A stretch of 49,211 nucleotides of DNA, taken from JAFAVZ01 sp036009105 (lineage in GTDB: Bacteria > Acidobacteriota > Thermoanaerobaculia > Gp7-AA8). Within the stretch, counting starts at the first letter, position 1. Each line of letters starts with the position of its first letter. Location: NCBI GenBank assembly GCA_036009105.1, contig DASYMJ010000248.1, positions 1 through 49,211 on the forward strand. The letters are read 5' to 3'. Position numbers and translations under genes: made by a program. Positions 10,413 to 19,437 of the stretch are shown piece after piece. The notes beneath the pieces are model-generated. The model was not told the origin of the DNA. It searched no databases and saw only the letters and a program-made list of their open reading frames with translations.

Positions 10413-11897
10413 ATGAGCGCGATCGAACAGCAGGCCCCGGCCCGATATCCCGACGTCCGCAACTACATCGGCGGCGCATTCGTCGAGGGCAAGGGAGGTC
10501 ACTACCTCGACGTCACCAATCCGGCCGATGGGAGCGTGCTCTCGCGCGTGCCGCTCTCGGCGGCGGAAGACGTCGACCGCGCCGTGCACGCGGCGAAGAA
10601 GGCGTTCCCGGGCTGGTCGGCGACGCCGCTCAAGGAGCGGGTGCAGGTCTTCTTCCGCTACAAGACGCTGCTCGAGCAGAACATCGACGAGCTGGCGGCG
10701 CTGGTCACGGAGGAGAACGGCAAGATCGATTCCGAGGCGCGGGCGGAGGTGCTCAAGTCGGCCGAACTGAGCGAGTTCGCCTGCTCGCTGCCGCAGATCG
10801 TGCCGGGCGAAGTGCTGGAAGTGAGCCGCGGCGTGGAGTGCCGGGTGGAGCGCTATCCGGTCGGCATCGTCTCGTCCATCACCCCGTTCAACTTCCCGAA
10901 CATGGTCCCGAACTGGACCATCCCCAACGCCCTCGCCCTCGGCAACTGCATGATCCTCAAGCCGAGCGAGATGGTGCCGATCAGCGCCGGCCGCATCGCC
11001 GAGCTGCTGCGCGAGGCTGGCCTGCCGGACGGCGTGCTGAACATCGTCCACGGCGGCCAGGCCACCGTCGAAGCGATCTGCGATCACCCCGGCATCGAAG
11101 GCATCAGCTTCGTCGGCTCCACGAAGGTGGCCAAGATCGTCTACCGCCGCGGCACCGCGAACCTCAAGCGCGTCCTCGCCCTGGGCGGCGCGAAGAACCA
11201 CCTGATCGTGATGCCGGACGCGGAGCCGGAGATGACGTCCTCGAACGTGGTGGCCTCGATGTCCGGCTGCGCCGGCCAGCGCTGCATGGCCGCCTCGGTG
11301 ATGATGGCGGTCGGCAAGAGCGACCACATCATCGAGCGGATGACCACCATCGTCCGGGCCATGGTGCCGGGCCGGCACATCGGGCCGGTCATCTCCCGCC
11401 AGGCAAAAGAGCGGATCGAGGCTTACATCACGGAAGCGGAGCAGATGGGGGCGAAGGTGCTGGTCGACGGCCGCGCGTACACCGTGCCGGGCAAGGAAGG
11501 CGGCTACTACGTCGGGCCGACGCTGATCGACTACGTGACGCCGGACATGCGCATCGCCCAGGAAGAGGTGTTCGGGCCGGTGATGACGATCATCCGGGCC
11601 AAGGACGTGGAGGAGGCGCTGGACGTGCAGCGGCGCTCGCCCTACGGAAACGCGGCTTCGGTGTTCACGGAAAGCGGCGGCGTCGCCCGTTACGTGATGG
11701 AGAAGGCGAGCGCGGGGATGGTCGGCGTGAACGTCGGCGTGCCGGTGCCGCGCGAGCCGTTCGGCTTCGGCGGCTGGAACGAGTCGAAGTTCGGCGTGGG
11801 GGACATCACCGGCCGCGGCTCGATCGAGTTCTGGACGAAGTCGAAGAAGATGACCACGAAGTGGAACAAGGAAGCGGGCGTGAACTGGATGTCGTAG
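10413..11897 (+). CDS. mmsA: (Methyl)malonate-semialdehyde dehydrogenase, CoA-acylating
   Basis: Aldehyde dehydrogenase of 494 residues that converts malonate or methylmalonate semialdehyde to acetyl- or propionyl-CoA with CO2 release and NADH. Family marks: ITPFNFPNMVPNWTIPNA, FVGST near the cofactor, LGGAKNH, and the catalytic cysteine C291 in GCAGQRCMA; the last is characteristic of MmsA/IolA rather than general aldehyde dehydrogenases. ATG 10413 has GGAGGAG before it; the open frame extends 48 codons upstream without a family match. It would finish breakdown of beta-alanine or 3-aminoisobutyrate coming from the dihydropyrimidinase pathway encoded further right. The needed aminotransferase is not in the window. 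Valine or inositol breakdown is an alternative role. Confidence 0.92.
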   Translation: MSAIEQQAPARYPDVRNYIGGAFVEGKGGHYLDVTNPADGSVLSRVPLSAAEDVDRAVHAAKKAFPGWSATPLKERVQVFFRYKTLLEQNIDELAALVTEENGKIDSEARAEVLKSAELSEFACSLPQIVPGEVLEVSRGVECRVERYPVGIVSSITPFNFPNMVPNWTIPNALALGNCMILKPSEMVPISAGRIAELLREAGLPDGVLNIVHGGQATVEAICDHPGIEGISFVGSTKVAKIVYRRGTANLKRVLALGGAKNHLIVMPDAEPEMTSSNVVASMSGCAGQRCMAASVMMAVGKSDHIIERMTTIVRAMVPGRHIGPVISRQAKERIEAYITEAEQMGAKVLVDGRAYTVPGKEGGYYVGPTLIDYVTPDMRIAQEEVFGPVMTIIRAKDVEEALDVQRRSPYGNAASVFTESGGVARYVMEKASAGMVGVNVGVPVPREPFGFGGWNESKFGVGDITGRGSIEFWTKSKKMTTKWNKEAGVNWMS

Positions 11898-11902
11898 CAC
11901 CC

Positions 11903-11970
11903 GTGTCATCCTGAAGCCCGCGGAGGCTGAAGGATCCGTACCGGTCTCGCGCCGCCCCTTCAGGATGACA
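11903..11970. repeat. Palindromic repeat, family A, copy 2
   Basis: Arms GTGTCATCCTGAAG (11903-11916) and CTTCAGGATGACA (11958-11970) lie between two convergent genes. On the minus strand the repeat supplies the final TCA-TCC-TGA of the DUF2071 gene. It could act as a bidirectional terminator. Confidence 0.85.
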
Positions 11971-12670
11971 ACACGTACATCTCCTCCGCCGCGTGCCACT
12001 CGTGCTCGATGTTGCGCATGACCAGCGCGCAGTCGAACTCCACGCTCCCCTTGGGGAAGGCGGCGAACCAGCTGGAGTAGACGCGGTCGATGGCCAGCGG
12101 CTCCACTTTCCACGTCCTGGTCTCGAGGATCACGCCGTCAAGTTTTCTACCCGCGGTGGTGACCGAATAGCCGAGGGAGCCGCCTTCGAAGAAGCGGGAG
12201 ACTTCTTCGATCGATGAGAAGCAGGAGGTCGGCGGGAGGGCAGAGGCGGTGCGGCCGGCGACCTCCACCCGCACGGCGCGATCGAGAGACTGCATGCGCA
12301 AAGAGATCGCCTCGCCGTCGTCCTGCACCTCGAACGACGCGCGGTGATGCTCGCCCGGAAAGAGGCGGCCGCCGGCGAGCGCGTTGAGCAGCGAGCCGGT
12401 GTCGCGGCGCGGGATGTAGACGCCTTCCTTCCCCTCCCAGGTCACGGCGATGCGGTGCGCCGCGTTCTCGCTGGACAGGCCGGCCAGCTTCGGGAAGCGT
12501 CGGGGACGGATCTCCTCCAGGCGGATGAGGCAGATGCCGGCGATGCCGAAGCCGCCCTGCAGCTTCGGCGCGAACGGCGCCGGCAGCCGCGCCTGCAGCA
12601 CCTCCCGGTCCACCCGGAAGTTGACCAGCAGGCGGCGGCGGATGATGCCGTGTACGTTGGGGAAGCGCAT
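11960..12670 (-). CDS. DUF2071 (YqjF-like) protein
   Basis: A 236-residue soluble protein of the DUF2071 family, whose fold is related to acetoacetate decarboxylase. Function is unknown. Supporting features are the start FPNVHGIIRRRLLVNFRVD and the motif PPTSCFSSIEEVSRFF in the middle. There is no signal peptide or membrane segment. Its last residues (LSS and stop) are encoded by the family A repeat, so the natural C-terminus was probably elsewhere. It lies 73 bases downstream of the tricorn-like gene in the same direction, separated by a family B repeat. Confidence 0.75.
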   Translation of the reverse strand: MRFPNVHGIIRRRLLVNFRVDREVLQARLPAPFAPKLQGGFGIAGICLIRLEEIRPRRFPKLAGLSSENAAHRIAVTWEGKEGVYIPRRDTGSLLNALAGGRLFPGEHHRASFEVQDDGEAISLRMQSLDRAVRVEVAGRTASALPPTSCFSSIEEVSRFFEGGSLGYSVTTAGRKLDGVILETRTWKVEPLAIDRVYSSWFAAFPKGSVEFDCALVMRNIEHEWHAAEEMYVLSS

Positions 12671-12676
12671 GGAAAC

Positions 12677-12743
12677 GTAGGGCCGGCTCTCAGCCGGACC
12701 ATCATCGACGGACAGTTGGGCCGGCTGAGAGCCGGCCCTACAT
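12677..12743. repeat. Palindromic repeat, family B, copy 1
   Basis: GTAGGGCCGGCTCTCAGCCGG faces CCGGCTGAGAGCCGGCCCTAC across a short variable centre. It fills the gap between the DUF2071 start and the tricorn-like stop. Relatives are at 16010, 25137, 37683 and 45675. Confidence 0.9.
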
Positions 12744-15700
12744 TACTTCATCGTCTTCACCGGATAGGCCGGCCGCTTCGGCGTGGAGGGGGGATTCGCC
12801 TCCAGCTGCTGCAGCGCGATCTGGATGGCGCGCTCGAGCTGCGGGTCGCGGCCGGCGATCACGTCGGCGGGCGTCTGCTCCACCTCGACGTCCGGCGGCA
12901 CGCCTTCGTTCTCCACCTCCCAGCCGCGCTCCGGCGTCCAGAAGGCGAGGTTGGGAGCGGTGATGTTGCCGCCGTCCATCAGCTCGGGGACGCCGAGGAT
13001 GCCGACCAGGCCGCCCCAGGTGCGCTTGCCGACGATAGTGCCCATCTGCAGCTTGTGGAACATCCAGGGCAGCAGGTCGCCGCCCGAGCCGGCCGTCTCG
13101 TCCACGATCATCACCTTCGGCCCCTGGATCGAGGCCAGCGGCGACTTGAGGTCCGCGCCGTAGCGCATGGCCCAGTAGCTGATGAGCGGGCGGCGGAGGA
13201 TGTCGATGTAGTAATCGGCGAAGGCGCCGCCGCCGTTGTGGCGCTCATCGAGGATGAGGGCCTGCCGGTCGGCCTGGGGGAAGAAGTAGCGCTTGAAGTA
13301 GTCGTGGCCGGCGATGGAAGTATTCGGCACGTAGACGTAGGCCACGCGGCCCTGCGTCGCGGCGGTGACCTTGCGCAGGTTGTTCTCCACCCAGGCCCGG
13401 TTGCGCAGCGGCGTCTCGTCCTCGATCGGCACGACCTTCACCGTGCGCGAGCCGGTGCCGTCCGCGTTCGGGCCGACCGTGATCTCCACGATGCGTCCCG
13501 CCGTCCGCTCGAAGCGCGCGTCGAGGTTGTCCGGATAGCGGAGGTCCTTCCCTTCCACGGCGAGAAGGTACTCCCCCTCGCGCACATCGACGCCCGGCTC
13601 GGTCAGCGGCGAGCGGAGCTCCGGATTCCAGTTCAGGCCGCCGTAAACCCTGGCGAACTTGTAACGATTGTTCTCCACCGCGTAGTCGGCGCCGAGGAGG
13701 CCGCCCGGGATGACGTCGGTGTCGGTGAGCGTGTCGCCGCCGGAGAGGCGGTGATGTCCGACCGAGAGCTCGCTGAACATCCAGGTCATGACCCGGTTGA
13801 GGTCCTGGCGCACGGCGAGCTCGGGGAGAAACTGCTCGTACTTGGCGCGCACGGCCTTCCAGTCGTTGCCGTGCATGTTCGGGTCGTAGAAGTAGTCGCG
13901 GTTGATGCGCCACGCCTCTTCGAAGATCTGCCGCCACTCGGCCGTCGGCTCGATCTTCACCTGGATGGAATCGACGGCGAGCATCCGCTTGGAGGGATCG
14001 ACCTTGTCGCCGAGGTCGGCGATCGAGAACTTGCGGCCCATCTGCAGCAGGACGCGCTTGCCGTCGCGGGAGAGCTCGAAACCGTCGACCTTCTCCGCCA
14101 GCGTCTCTTCCTTCCGCTTGGTGAGGTCGAAGCGGCAGAGCGAGGTGTCGTCCTGGCCATAGCGATTCGTGCCGGCGGCGCTCTTCAGGTAGTGGAGCTG
14201 TCCACTCTTTGCAGACTGGAGGCTGGAATAGGCGGCGGGCGGCGTGGGCAGGGCCTGGATGCGCTGGGAGAGACCGTCGAAGTCGATGGTCATGGTGACC
14301 GGCCCCTTCGCGGCGTCGTCCTTCTTCTCCTCCTTCTTCTCGACGACGGGCGACTCCTCATCCGTCTCTTTGGCCAGCGGCGAGACGACGCCCTTCGGCA
14401 GCACGGCCAGGTACAGCGAGTTCGAGGAGCGCATGTCGATGTTCGACTGGGCGAACCAGTCGGCCACCGGGCCGGCATCAGTCGAGGCGACGAAGTAGAG
14501 GTACTTGCCGTTCGGGTCGAAGACCGGCATGCGCGCGTCGCTGACGCCGTCGGTCAGCGGGTACGACTTCCTGTCATTGACGTTGTAGAGATAGATGGTG
14601 GAGAAGTAGGTCGGGCTGTTGCGGGTGTAGGCCAGCCACTTCGAGTCGGGCGACCAGTTGTGGTCGAGCACTTTCTCCGGACCGTAGACGACGTTCGAAG
14701 AGATCTTCGATGTGGTACCGCTGGCCACGTCCACCACATAGAGGGAATGGGAGTTGTCGCTGTAGCTGAGCTTCGCCCCATCCGGCGACCACTTCGGGTC
14801 GTCGTAGAAGCCGGCGCCATCGATCTTGATCTTCCTGACCGTGCCGCGCCCGTCCTGCGGCGCGATGCGCAGCTCGTACTCGCCCGTCTCGTCGCTGAAC
14901 CAGGCGATCGACTTGCCGTCCGGCGACCAGGCCGGCGAGCGGTCGTTCGCCGCGCTGGACTGGGTCAGGTTGCGGTCGTCGCCCTTCTCCGCCGGGAAGG
15001 TGATGATCTCGCCGCGGTACTCCAGCACGGCGCGCGCGCCGGTGGGCGAGATGCCGACGTTGCGCACGTACTTGGCGCCTTTGACGAAGCGCGGCCGGGT
15101 CTCGAGCAGGTCGGCCGCCACGCCCACCTTCACCCGCTGCTCGCGCGCCGCGGCCGGATCGAAGAGGTGGATGTAGCCGGCCTGGTCGAAGGCGATCTTC
15201 CCCGCGCCGCCGCTGAGGCCGACGACCGGGAAGTCCTTGAACGAGGTCAGCTGCGCGACCTGCCTGGTGGCCGGGTCATAGGAGAAGAGGTTGAACTCGC
15301 CCTTGCGGTCGGAGCGGAAGTAGAGCTTGGAGCCGACCCAGGCCGGATCGGTGTCATTGCATCGCCCCTCCGGCTGCGGCACGTCGACCGTCTTGAACGA
15401 GGCGACGTCGAACAGCACGAGGTGCGAGGTCTGGCCGCCGCGGTAGTGCTTCCACTGCGTCATCGCGTCGCGCAGCGGGACGTAGGCGATCATCCGGCCG
15501 TCCGGCGAGTACGAAGCTTTCGAGGCGTGCGGGATGGGCAGCTTCGTCACCGGGCCGCCGCCGACCGGGACGGTGAAGAGCTGCTGGTAGCGCGTGGTGT
15601 AGACCTCGCGCGGCGAGGAGAAGAGCACCGACTGGCCGTCCGGCGTGAAGCCGAGGGCGACGTCGTTGCCGGGATGGAAGGTCAGCCGCTTCGGCACGCC

Positions 15701-15991
15701 GCCCGCGGCCGGCATCACATAGACGTCGACGTTCCGCTCGTAGCTGCCGGTGAAGGCGATGAGCGAGCCGTCCGGCGAGAAGCGCGCGCCGTCCTCGATG
15801 CCGGGATGGGAGGTGAGGCGACGGACGTCCGAGCCGTCCGCGTTCGCGGTCCAGAGGTCGTTCGCGTACGAGAAGGCCAGCCGGTTCGCGCTCACCGCCG
15901 GGTTGGAGACGAGGCGCGTGTCGCTGGTGTCGATGGCGGTTGCGGAGGTTGTCGCGAGGAGGAGGGCGGCGAACAGTACGAATCGTTTCAT
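12743..15991 (-). CDS. Secreted tricorn-protease-like S41 peptidase
   Basis: Large exported peptidase of 1082 residues, close to archaeal tricorn in length. A signal peptide (1-19, MKRFVLFAALLLATTSATA) is followed by beta-propeller repeats with FSPDG/WSPDG motifs (about 25-560), a charged linker (EEKKDD, about 565-575), a core and PDZ-like region (about 690-860) and the S41 catalytic domain. H746, nucleophile S969 in AGSGGD and E1027 in VENEG line up with tricorn H746, S965 and E1023; the tricorn S745 position is glycine here. It probably trims peptides in the periplasm or outside the cell. A TATACT box lies 10 bases before the ATG. Confidence 0.9.
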   Translation of the reverse strand: MKRFVLFAALLLATTSATAIDTSDTRLVSNPAVSANRLAFSYANDLWTANADGSDVRRLTSHPGIEDGARFSPDGSLIAFTGSYERNVDVYVMPAAGGVPKRLTFHPGNDVALGFTPDGQSVLFSSPREVYTTRYQQLFTVPVGGGPVTKLPIPHASKASYSPDGRMIAYVPLRDAMTQWKHYRGGQTSHLVLFDVASFKTVDVPQPEGRCNDTDPAWVGSKLYFRSDRKGEFNLFSYDPATRQVAQLTSFKDFPVVGLSGGAGKIAFDQAGYIHLFDPAAAREQRVKVGVAADLLETRPRFVKGAKYVRNVGISPTGARAVLEYRGEIITFPAEKGDDRNLTQSSAANDRSPAWSPDGKSIAWFSDETGEYELRIAPQDGRGTVRKIKIDGAGFYDDPKWSPDGAKLSYSDNSHSLYVVDVASGTTSKISSNVVYGPEKVLDHNWSPDSKWLAYTRNSPTYFSTIYLYNVNDRKSYPLTDGVSDARMPVFDPNGKYLYFVASTDAGPVADWFAQSNIDMRSSNSLYLAVLPKGVVSPLAKETDEESPVVEKKEEKKDDAAKGPVTMTIDFDGLSQRIQALPTPPAAYSSLQSAKSGQLHYLKSAAGTNRYGQDDTSLCRFDLTKRKEETLAEKVDGFELSRDGKRVLLQMGRKFSIADLGDKVDPSKRMLAVDSIQVKIEPTAEWRQIFEEAWRINRDYFYDPNMHGNDWKAVRAKYEQFLPELAVRQDLNRVMTWMFSELSVGHHRLSGGDTLTDTDVIPGGLLGADYAVENNRYKFARVYGGLNWNPELRSPLTEPGVDVREGEYLLAVEGKDLRYPDNLDARFERTAGRIVEITVGPNADGTGSRTVKVVPIEDETPLRNRAWVENNLRKVTAATQGRVAYVYVPNTSIAGHDYFKRYFFPQADRQALILDERHNGGGAFADYYIDILRRPLISYWAMRYGADLKSPLASIQGPKVMIVDETAGSGGDLLPWMFHKLQMGTIVGKRTWGGLVGILGVPELMDGGNITAPNLAFWTPERGWEVENEGVPPDVEVEQTPADVIAGRDPQLERAIQIALQQLEANPPSTPKRPAYPVKTMK

Positions 15992-16001
15992 GGCGGCCCG
16001 A

Positions 16002-16007
16002 AGTATA
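16002..16007 (-). promoter_or_regulatory. Putative -10 box, tricorn-like gene
   Basis: TATACT on the minus strand ends 10 bases before the ATG at 15991, with no room for a ribosome site; consistent with a leaderless or near-leaderless message. A family B repeat begins directly upstream. Confidence 0.4.
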
Positions 16008-16009
16008 AA

Positions 16010-16076
16010 TGTAGGGCCGGCTCTCAGCCGGCCATCATCAACGGATAGCGGGGCCGGCTGAGAGCCGGCCCTACAT
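16010..16076. repeat. Palindromic repeat, family B, copy 2
   Basis: Same arms as copy 1 (TGTAGGGCCGGCTCTCAGCCGGC facing its complement). Its right end supplies the TAG stop of the Clp-N-like gene. Confidence 0.9.
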
Positions 16077-16478
16077 TTTCCGCAGCACCTCTTCGGTCAG
16101 GTCGTTGCGGTCGAGGATGGCCCGCAGCTCGGCATCGGCGGCGGCGAACGCGAGCAGCACGCGCGCCGGGCCGATGGATTCCGGCGCCGCGAGCGCGGTG
16201 TCCTGCTCGAGCGCCGCGAACGCGCGCTTCGCCCGCTGGTCGAGCGGCGCGAGGAACGCGCCGCCGGGCATCGTTCCGAAGTCGATGGGCGGCCCCCGCC
16301 GCGCGCCGAGGTCGTCGAGCAACGCATCGTGATCGAGCACCGCGGTCGCCACGGACGGGGAGGAAACGATGGCGGCGGTCAGCACCGGCAGAGACAACTC
16401 CGTCGCGCCGGACGCGCGCGCGTCATAGCCGGCCTGCGCGAACGCCAAGCGCGCTTCGAAGTCGAGCTTCTCGAACAA
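16071..16478 (-). CDS. Small Clp N-terminal-domain-like protein
   Basis: A 135-residue protein whose opening MFEKLDFEARLAFAQAGYDAR resembles the N-terminal Clp repeat of ClpC/ClpA, which begins MFE(K/R)FT..AR..L..A..EA. A second, weaker helical repeat follows at about 80-135. No ATPase domain is present, so it could be a free adaptor or substrate-recruiting domain. The start is TTG at 16478, immediately after the TGA of the GlsB-like gene; the match to ClpC starts supports it. The stop codon lies in a family B repeat. Confidence 0.55.
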   Translation of the reverse strand: MFEKLDFEARLAFAQAGYDARASGATELSLPVLTAAIVSSPSVATAVLDHDALLDDLGARRGPPIDFGTMPGGAFLAPLDQRAKRAFAALEQDTALAAPESIGPARVLLAFAAADAELRAILDRNDLTEEVLRKM

Positions 16479-16733
16479 TCAGCCCCGCCGGATCAGCCGC
16501 AGCAGGAAGATCAGCAGCACCGCTCCCACGAAGGCGGTGATCAGCGCGCCGATCAGGCCGCCCCCGGCGCTGATCCCGAGCCGGCCGAACAGCCAGCCGC
16601 CGAGGAGCGCGCCGATCACGCCGACGATCATGTCCCCCACCAACCCGAAGCCGCCGCCGCGCATCACCTTGCCGGCCAGCCATCCCGCGATCAAACCGAT
16701 GAGCAGAAACCAGATCAGACTCTCCAGTGCCAT
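16479..16733 (-). CDS. GlsB/YeaQ/YmgE-type membrane protein
   Basis: Small inner-membrane protein (84 residues) of the transglycosylase-associated family linked to stress in other bacteria. It has three hydrophobic segments (about 4-20, 28-48 and 58-80) with glycine-rich turns (GWLAGKVMRGGGFGLVGD). A ribosome site GGGGGAGAA precedes ATG 16733. It starts 10 bases after the transporter stop and is followed at once by the Clp-N-like gene, so the three probably form an operon. Confidence 0.85.
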   Translation of the reverse strand: MALESLIWFLLIGLIAGWLAGKVMRGGGFGLVGDMIVGVIGALLGGWLFGRLGISAGGGLIGALITAFVGAVLLIFLLRLIRRG

Positions 16734-16743
16734 TGTTCTCCCC

Positions 16744-18249
16744 CTATACCGGCTCGGGCGCGGCGATGTGCGCCGGCCGGGCCACTTTCATCAAAAGTAA
16801 ATAGATCGCGAACGACACGCCGAAACCGACGAACCAGGCATAGTCGTACAGCGGCTTGAACGCCGGCACGAAGAAGCCGATCCAGGCCAGCGCGCAGCCG
16901 GCGATGGTCGCCGCCACGGCGCGCCAGTTCCAGCCGGCGGCGTAGGTGTAGACGCCGTCCTCTTTGTAGAGGTCGGGCAGCGAGAGCCGCTTGTCGCGGA
17001 CGAGCCAGTAGTCGGCGATGAGCACGCCGGCGATGGAGCCCAGGCCGCCGGAGTAGCCGACCAGCCACTGGAAGATGTAGCCCGAGGGGTCGGCGATCAG
17101 GCGCCAGGGCTGCATCAGGATGCCGACGATGCCGGTGATGAGGCCGCCGGTGCGGAAGGAGATCAGTTTCGGGAACGCGTTCGCGAAGTCGTTGGCCGGC
17201 GAGACCACGTTCGCGGCGATGTTCACCGAGAGCGTCGCCACGACCACGGTGAACATGGAGATGCCGACCACCCACGCCTGCGAGAAGTGGCCGACCAGCT
17301 TCACCGGATCCCACAGGTCGTTCAGGCTCTCGTTCGAGTAGATCACCGCGGCGGCCGAGGTGATGATCACGCTCATGGCCGCGAAGAGCGTCATGGTGGT
17401 CGGCAGCGCGACCACCTGGCCGAGCGCCTGTTCGCGCTGGCTGCGGCCGAAGCGGGTGAAGTCCGGCATGTTGAGAGAGAGCGTGGCCCAGAAGCCGATC
17501 ATCGCCGTGAGGGAGGGGATGAAGATGGGGCGGAACTCGGCCCAGGTGCGGAACTTGCCCGGGTGGGACACCAGATAGCCGAGGCCGTTCGCGCGCCACA
17601 CGGCCCAGCCGAGCAGCAGCGCGGTCATCACCAGGACGAACGGCGCGGCCCAGTTCTCCACTTTGCGCAGCAGGTCCATGCCGCGATAGATGATGTAGAT
17701 GTTCATGCCCCAGAAGAGGAGGAAGCAGAGCCACTCGGTGGGGGTATGGCCGCCGATGGGGCCGCCGAGGAGGAGCTTCCAGCTCGGCATGAAAGCTTCG
17801 AAGAAGGTGAAGAGCGCCTGGCCGCCGATCCAGGCCTGGATGCCGAACCAGCCGCAGGCGACGAGGGCGCGCATGATGGCCGGCAGGTTCGAGCCGATGG
17901 TCCCGTAGCTGGCCCGCGCGAAGACCGGGAAGGGGATGCCGTACTTGGTGCCGGGATGGGAGTTGAGCAGGATCGGCAACAGCACGATGGTGTTGCCGAG
18001 GAGGATGGTGATGAGGGCCTGCCACCAGTTCATGCCGGCGCTGATGAGCGCGGAGGAGAGCATGTAGGTGGGGATGCAATGCGCCATGGAGATCCAGAGC
18101 GCGGCGTAGTTGTAAGTGGTCCAGTTGCGCTTCGACACCGGCACCGGGGCCAGGTCTTCCGAGTAGAGACGGCTGTGCTCGATCGAGGCGCGGTCGGCCA
18201 GCTCGACCCGGCCGTCGGCGTGCTGGATCACTTCATCGCTGGTCGGCAT
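16744..18249 (-). CDS. NCS1-family nucleobase/allantoin transporter
   Basis: Inner-membrane permease of about 501 residues with 12 predicted helices, importing a nucleobase or related compound (uracil, hydantoin, allantoin) with a cation. Family marks are NWTTYNYAALWISMAHCIPTY at the start of helix 1 and NIAANVVSPANDFANAFP in helix 8, close to the allantoin/uracil subgroup. The start is set at ATG 18249 because TACAAT lies 6 bases before it; the open frame runs 8 codons further but without a sensible start. It is divergent from preA, which supports pyrimidine import. Confidence 0.9.
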   Translation of the reverse strand: MPTSDEVIQHADGRVELADRASIEHSRLYSEDLAPVPVSKRNWTTYNYAALWISMAHCIPTYMLSSALISAGMNWWQALITILLGNTIVLLPILLNSHPGTKYGIPFPVFARASYGTIGSNLPAIMRALVACGWFGIQAWIGGQALFTFFEAFMPSWKLLLGGPIGGHTPTEWLCFLLFWGMNIYIIYRGMDLLRKVENWAAPFVLVMTALLLGWAVWRANGLGYLVSHPGKFRTWAEFRPIFIPSLTAMIGFWATLSLNMPDFTRFGRSQREQALGQVVALPTTMTLFAAMSVIITSAAAVIYSNESLNDLWDPVKLVGHFSQAWVVGISMFTVVVATLSVNIAANVVSPANDFANAFPKLISFRTGGLITGIVGILMQPWRLIADPSGYIFQWLVGYSGGLGSIAGVLIADYWLVRDKRLSLPDLYKEDGVYTYAAGWNWRAVAATIAGCALAWIGFFVPAFKPLYDYAWFVGFGVSFAIYLLLMKVARPAHIAAPEPV

Positions 18250-18255
18250 CCGCAG

Positions 18256-18274
18256 ATTGTAACTCGTGTACACT
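18256..18274. promoter_or_regulatory. Divergent promoter region with 8-bp palindrome between NCS1 and preA genes
   Basis: Minus strand: TACAAT (18261-18256) 6 bases before the transporter ATG. Plus strand: TACACT (18269-18274), then AGGAGAA before preA. The palindrome GTGTACAC (18266-18273) sits between the two -10 boxes and could bind one regulator for both genes. Confidence 0.4.
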
Positions 18275-18303
18275 CATCGTCTTCCAATCGACAGGAGAAC
18301 CTC

Positions 18304-19437
18304 ATGGCCGCCGATCTCTCGACCGTCTTCACCGGCATCCGCTTCCTCAATCCGTTCCTCCTCGCATCCGCTCCCCCCACCGAATCGGACAGCAACATCA
18401 TGCGCGCCTTCGAGGCGGGCTGGGGCGGCGTGGTGACGAAGACGATCGGCCTGCATCCGGTTGTGAATGTGAAGGGGCCGAAGACGAAGTTCCTCCGCGC
18501 CGACGCCGACTCGTCCAAGCTGTCGATGAAGAAGCGGCCGAACTCGGCGCTGCATTCGTCCTGGAACTGGGAGCTGATCTCCGACAAGCCGATGGACTGG
18601 TGGATCGGCCGCCTGGCTCGCATCAAGAAGGCCTTCCCGGAACGGGTGCTCGTGGCCTCGATCATGGCCGGCTCGGGCAGCGACAAGGAGCTGCACAACT
18701 GGCAGACGCTGACCAGGGCCGCGCAGGATGAAGGCGCGGATGCGGTGGAGCTGAACTTCTCCTGCCCGCACATGGACCGGGTCGACATGGGCTCGAACGT
18801 CGGCAAGGACAAGGTGCTCTGCTCGGTGGTGACGCAGGCGGTCAAAGAGGTGGCGCGCATCCCGGTGTGGGTGAAGCTGACGCCGTCCACGACCGACATC
18901 GGCATGGAAGCCGACGCGTCGTTCCGCGGCGGCGCGGACGCGATCTCGTCGTCGAACACCTTCCCCTCCCTGCCGCTGATCGACGCCGAGTCGCTCGAGT
19001 TCGAGATGAATGTGGAAGGCTACGTCTCCTCCGGCGGCCTGGGCGGCCCGGCGATCCTGCCCCAGTCGCTGGCGAAGATGGCCTCCATGACGGCTCGCTT
19101 CCCGGACAAGGAGTTCTCCGGCATCGGCGGCATCGCCTCCTTCGAGCACGCTCTCAACTATTTCCTCCTCGGATGCGGCACCGCGCAGGTGTGCACCGCC
19201 GCCATGCTGGACCAGGCCATCGGCCCGAACGTGATCCGCGGCCTCCTCGACGGCATGACCGCCTTCATCGAGCGCCACGCCGACCGCGGCTGGAACCGCC
19301 TGGACGACTTCCGCGGCCTCCGCCGCGACCGCATCGTGCCCCACTCGCAGATCAAGCGCCCGGAGCAGCTGGAGTACCACGGCGGCTATGACGAGGAGCA
19401 CGAAGGGTACGCCGCGGCGGCACAAGTGTCATCCTGA
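18304..19437 (+). CDS. preA: Dihydropyrimidine dehydrogenase subunit PreA, without the Fe-S tail
   Basis: Flavoenzyme of the dihydroorotate dehydrogenase family that reduces uracil or thymine to the 5,6-dihydro form, 377 residues. Signatures are the opening FLNPFLLASAPPTES, GGVVTKTIG, VELNFSCPH followed by MGSNVGKD, WVKLTPS, and GIGGI near the FMN phosphate site. E. coli PreA is about 410 residues and ends in a two-cluster ferredoxin domain; here no CxxCxxC motif is seen and the protein ends in AAQVSS. The VSS-stop comes from a family A repeat. No preT partner gene is in the window. AGGAG precedes ATG 18304. Confidence 0.9.
   Translation: MAADLSTVFTGIRFLNPFLLASAPPTESDSNIMRAFEAGWGGVVTKTIGLHPVVNVKGPKTKFLRADADSSKLSMKKRPNSALHSSWNWELISDKPMDWWIGRLARIKKAFPERVLVASIMAGSGSDKELHNWQTLTRAAQDEGADAVELNFSCPHMDRVDMGSNVGKDKVLCSVVTQAVKEVARIPVWVKLTPSTTDIGMEADASFRGGADAISSSNTFPSLPLIDAESLEFEMNVEGYVSSGGLGGPAILPQSLAKMASMTARFPDKEFSGIGGIASFEHALNYFLLGCGTAQVCTAAMLDQAIGPNVIRGLLDGMTAFIERHADRGWNRLDDFRGLRRDRIVPHSQIKRPEQLEYHGGYDEEHEGYAAAAQVSS

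Noticed and set aside
12344..16048. Very long open frame (1234 codons) on the plus strand
   Set aside because: It is antisense to the tricorn-like and DUF2071 genes, is rich in Arg, His, Val and Asp as expected of a shadow frame in GC-rich DNA, and has no recognisable domain.
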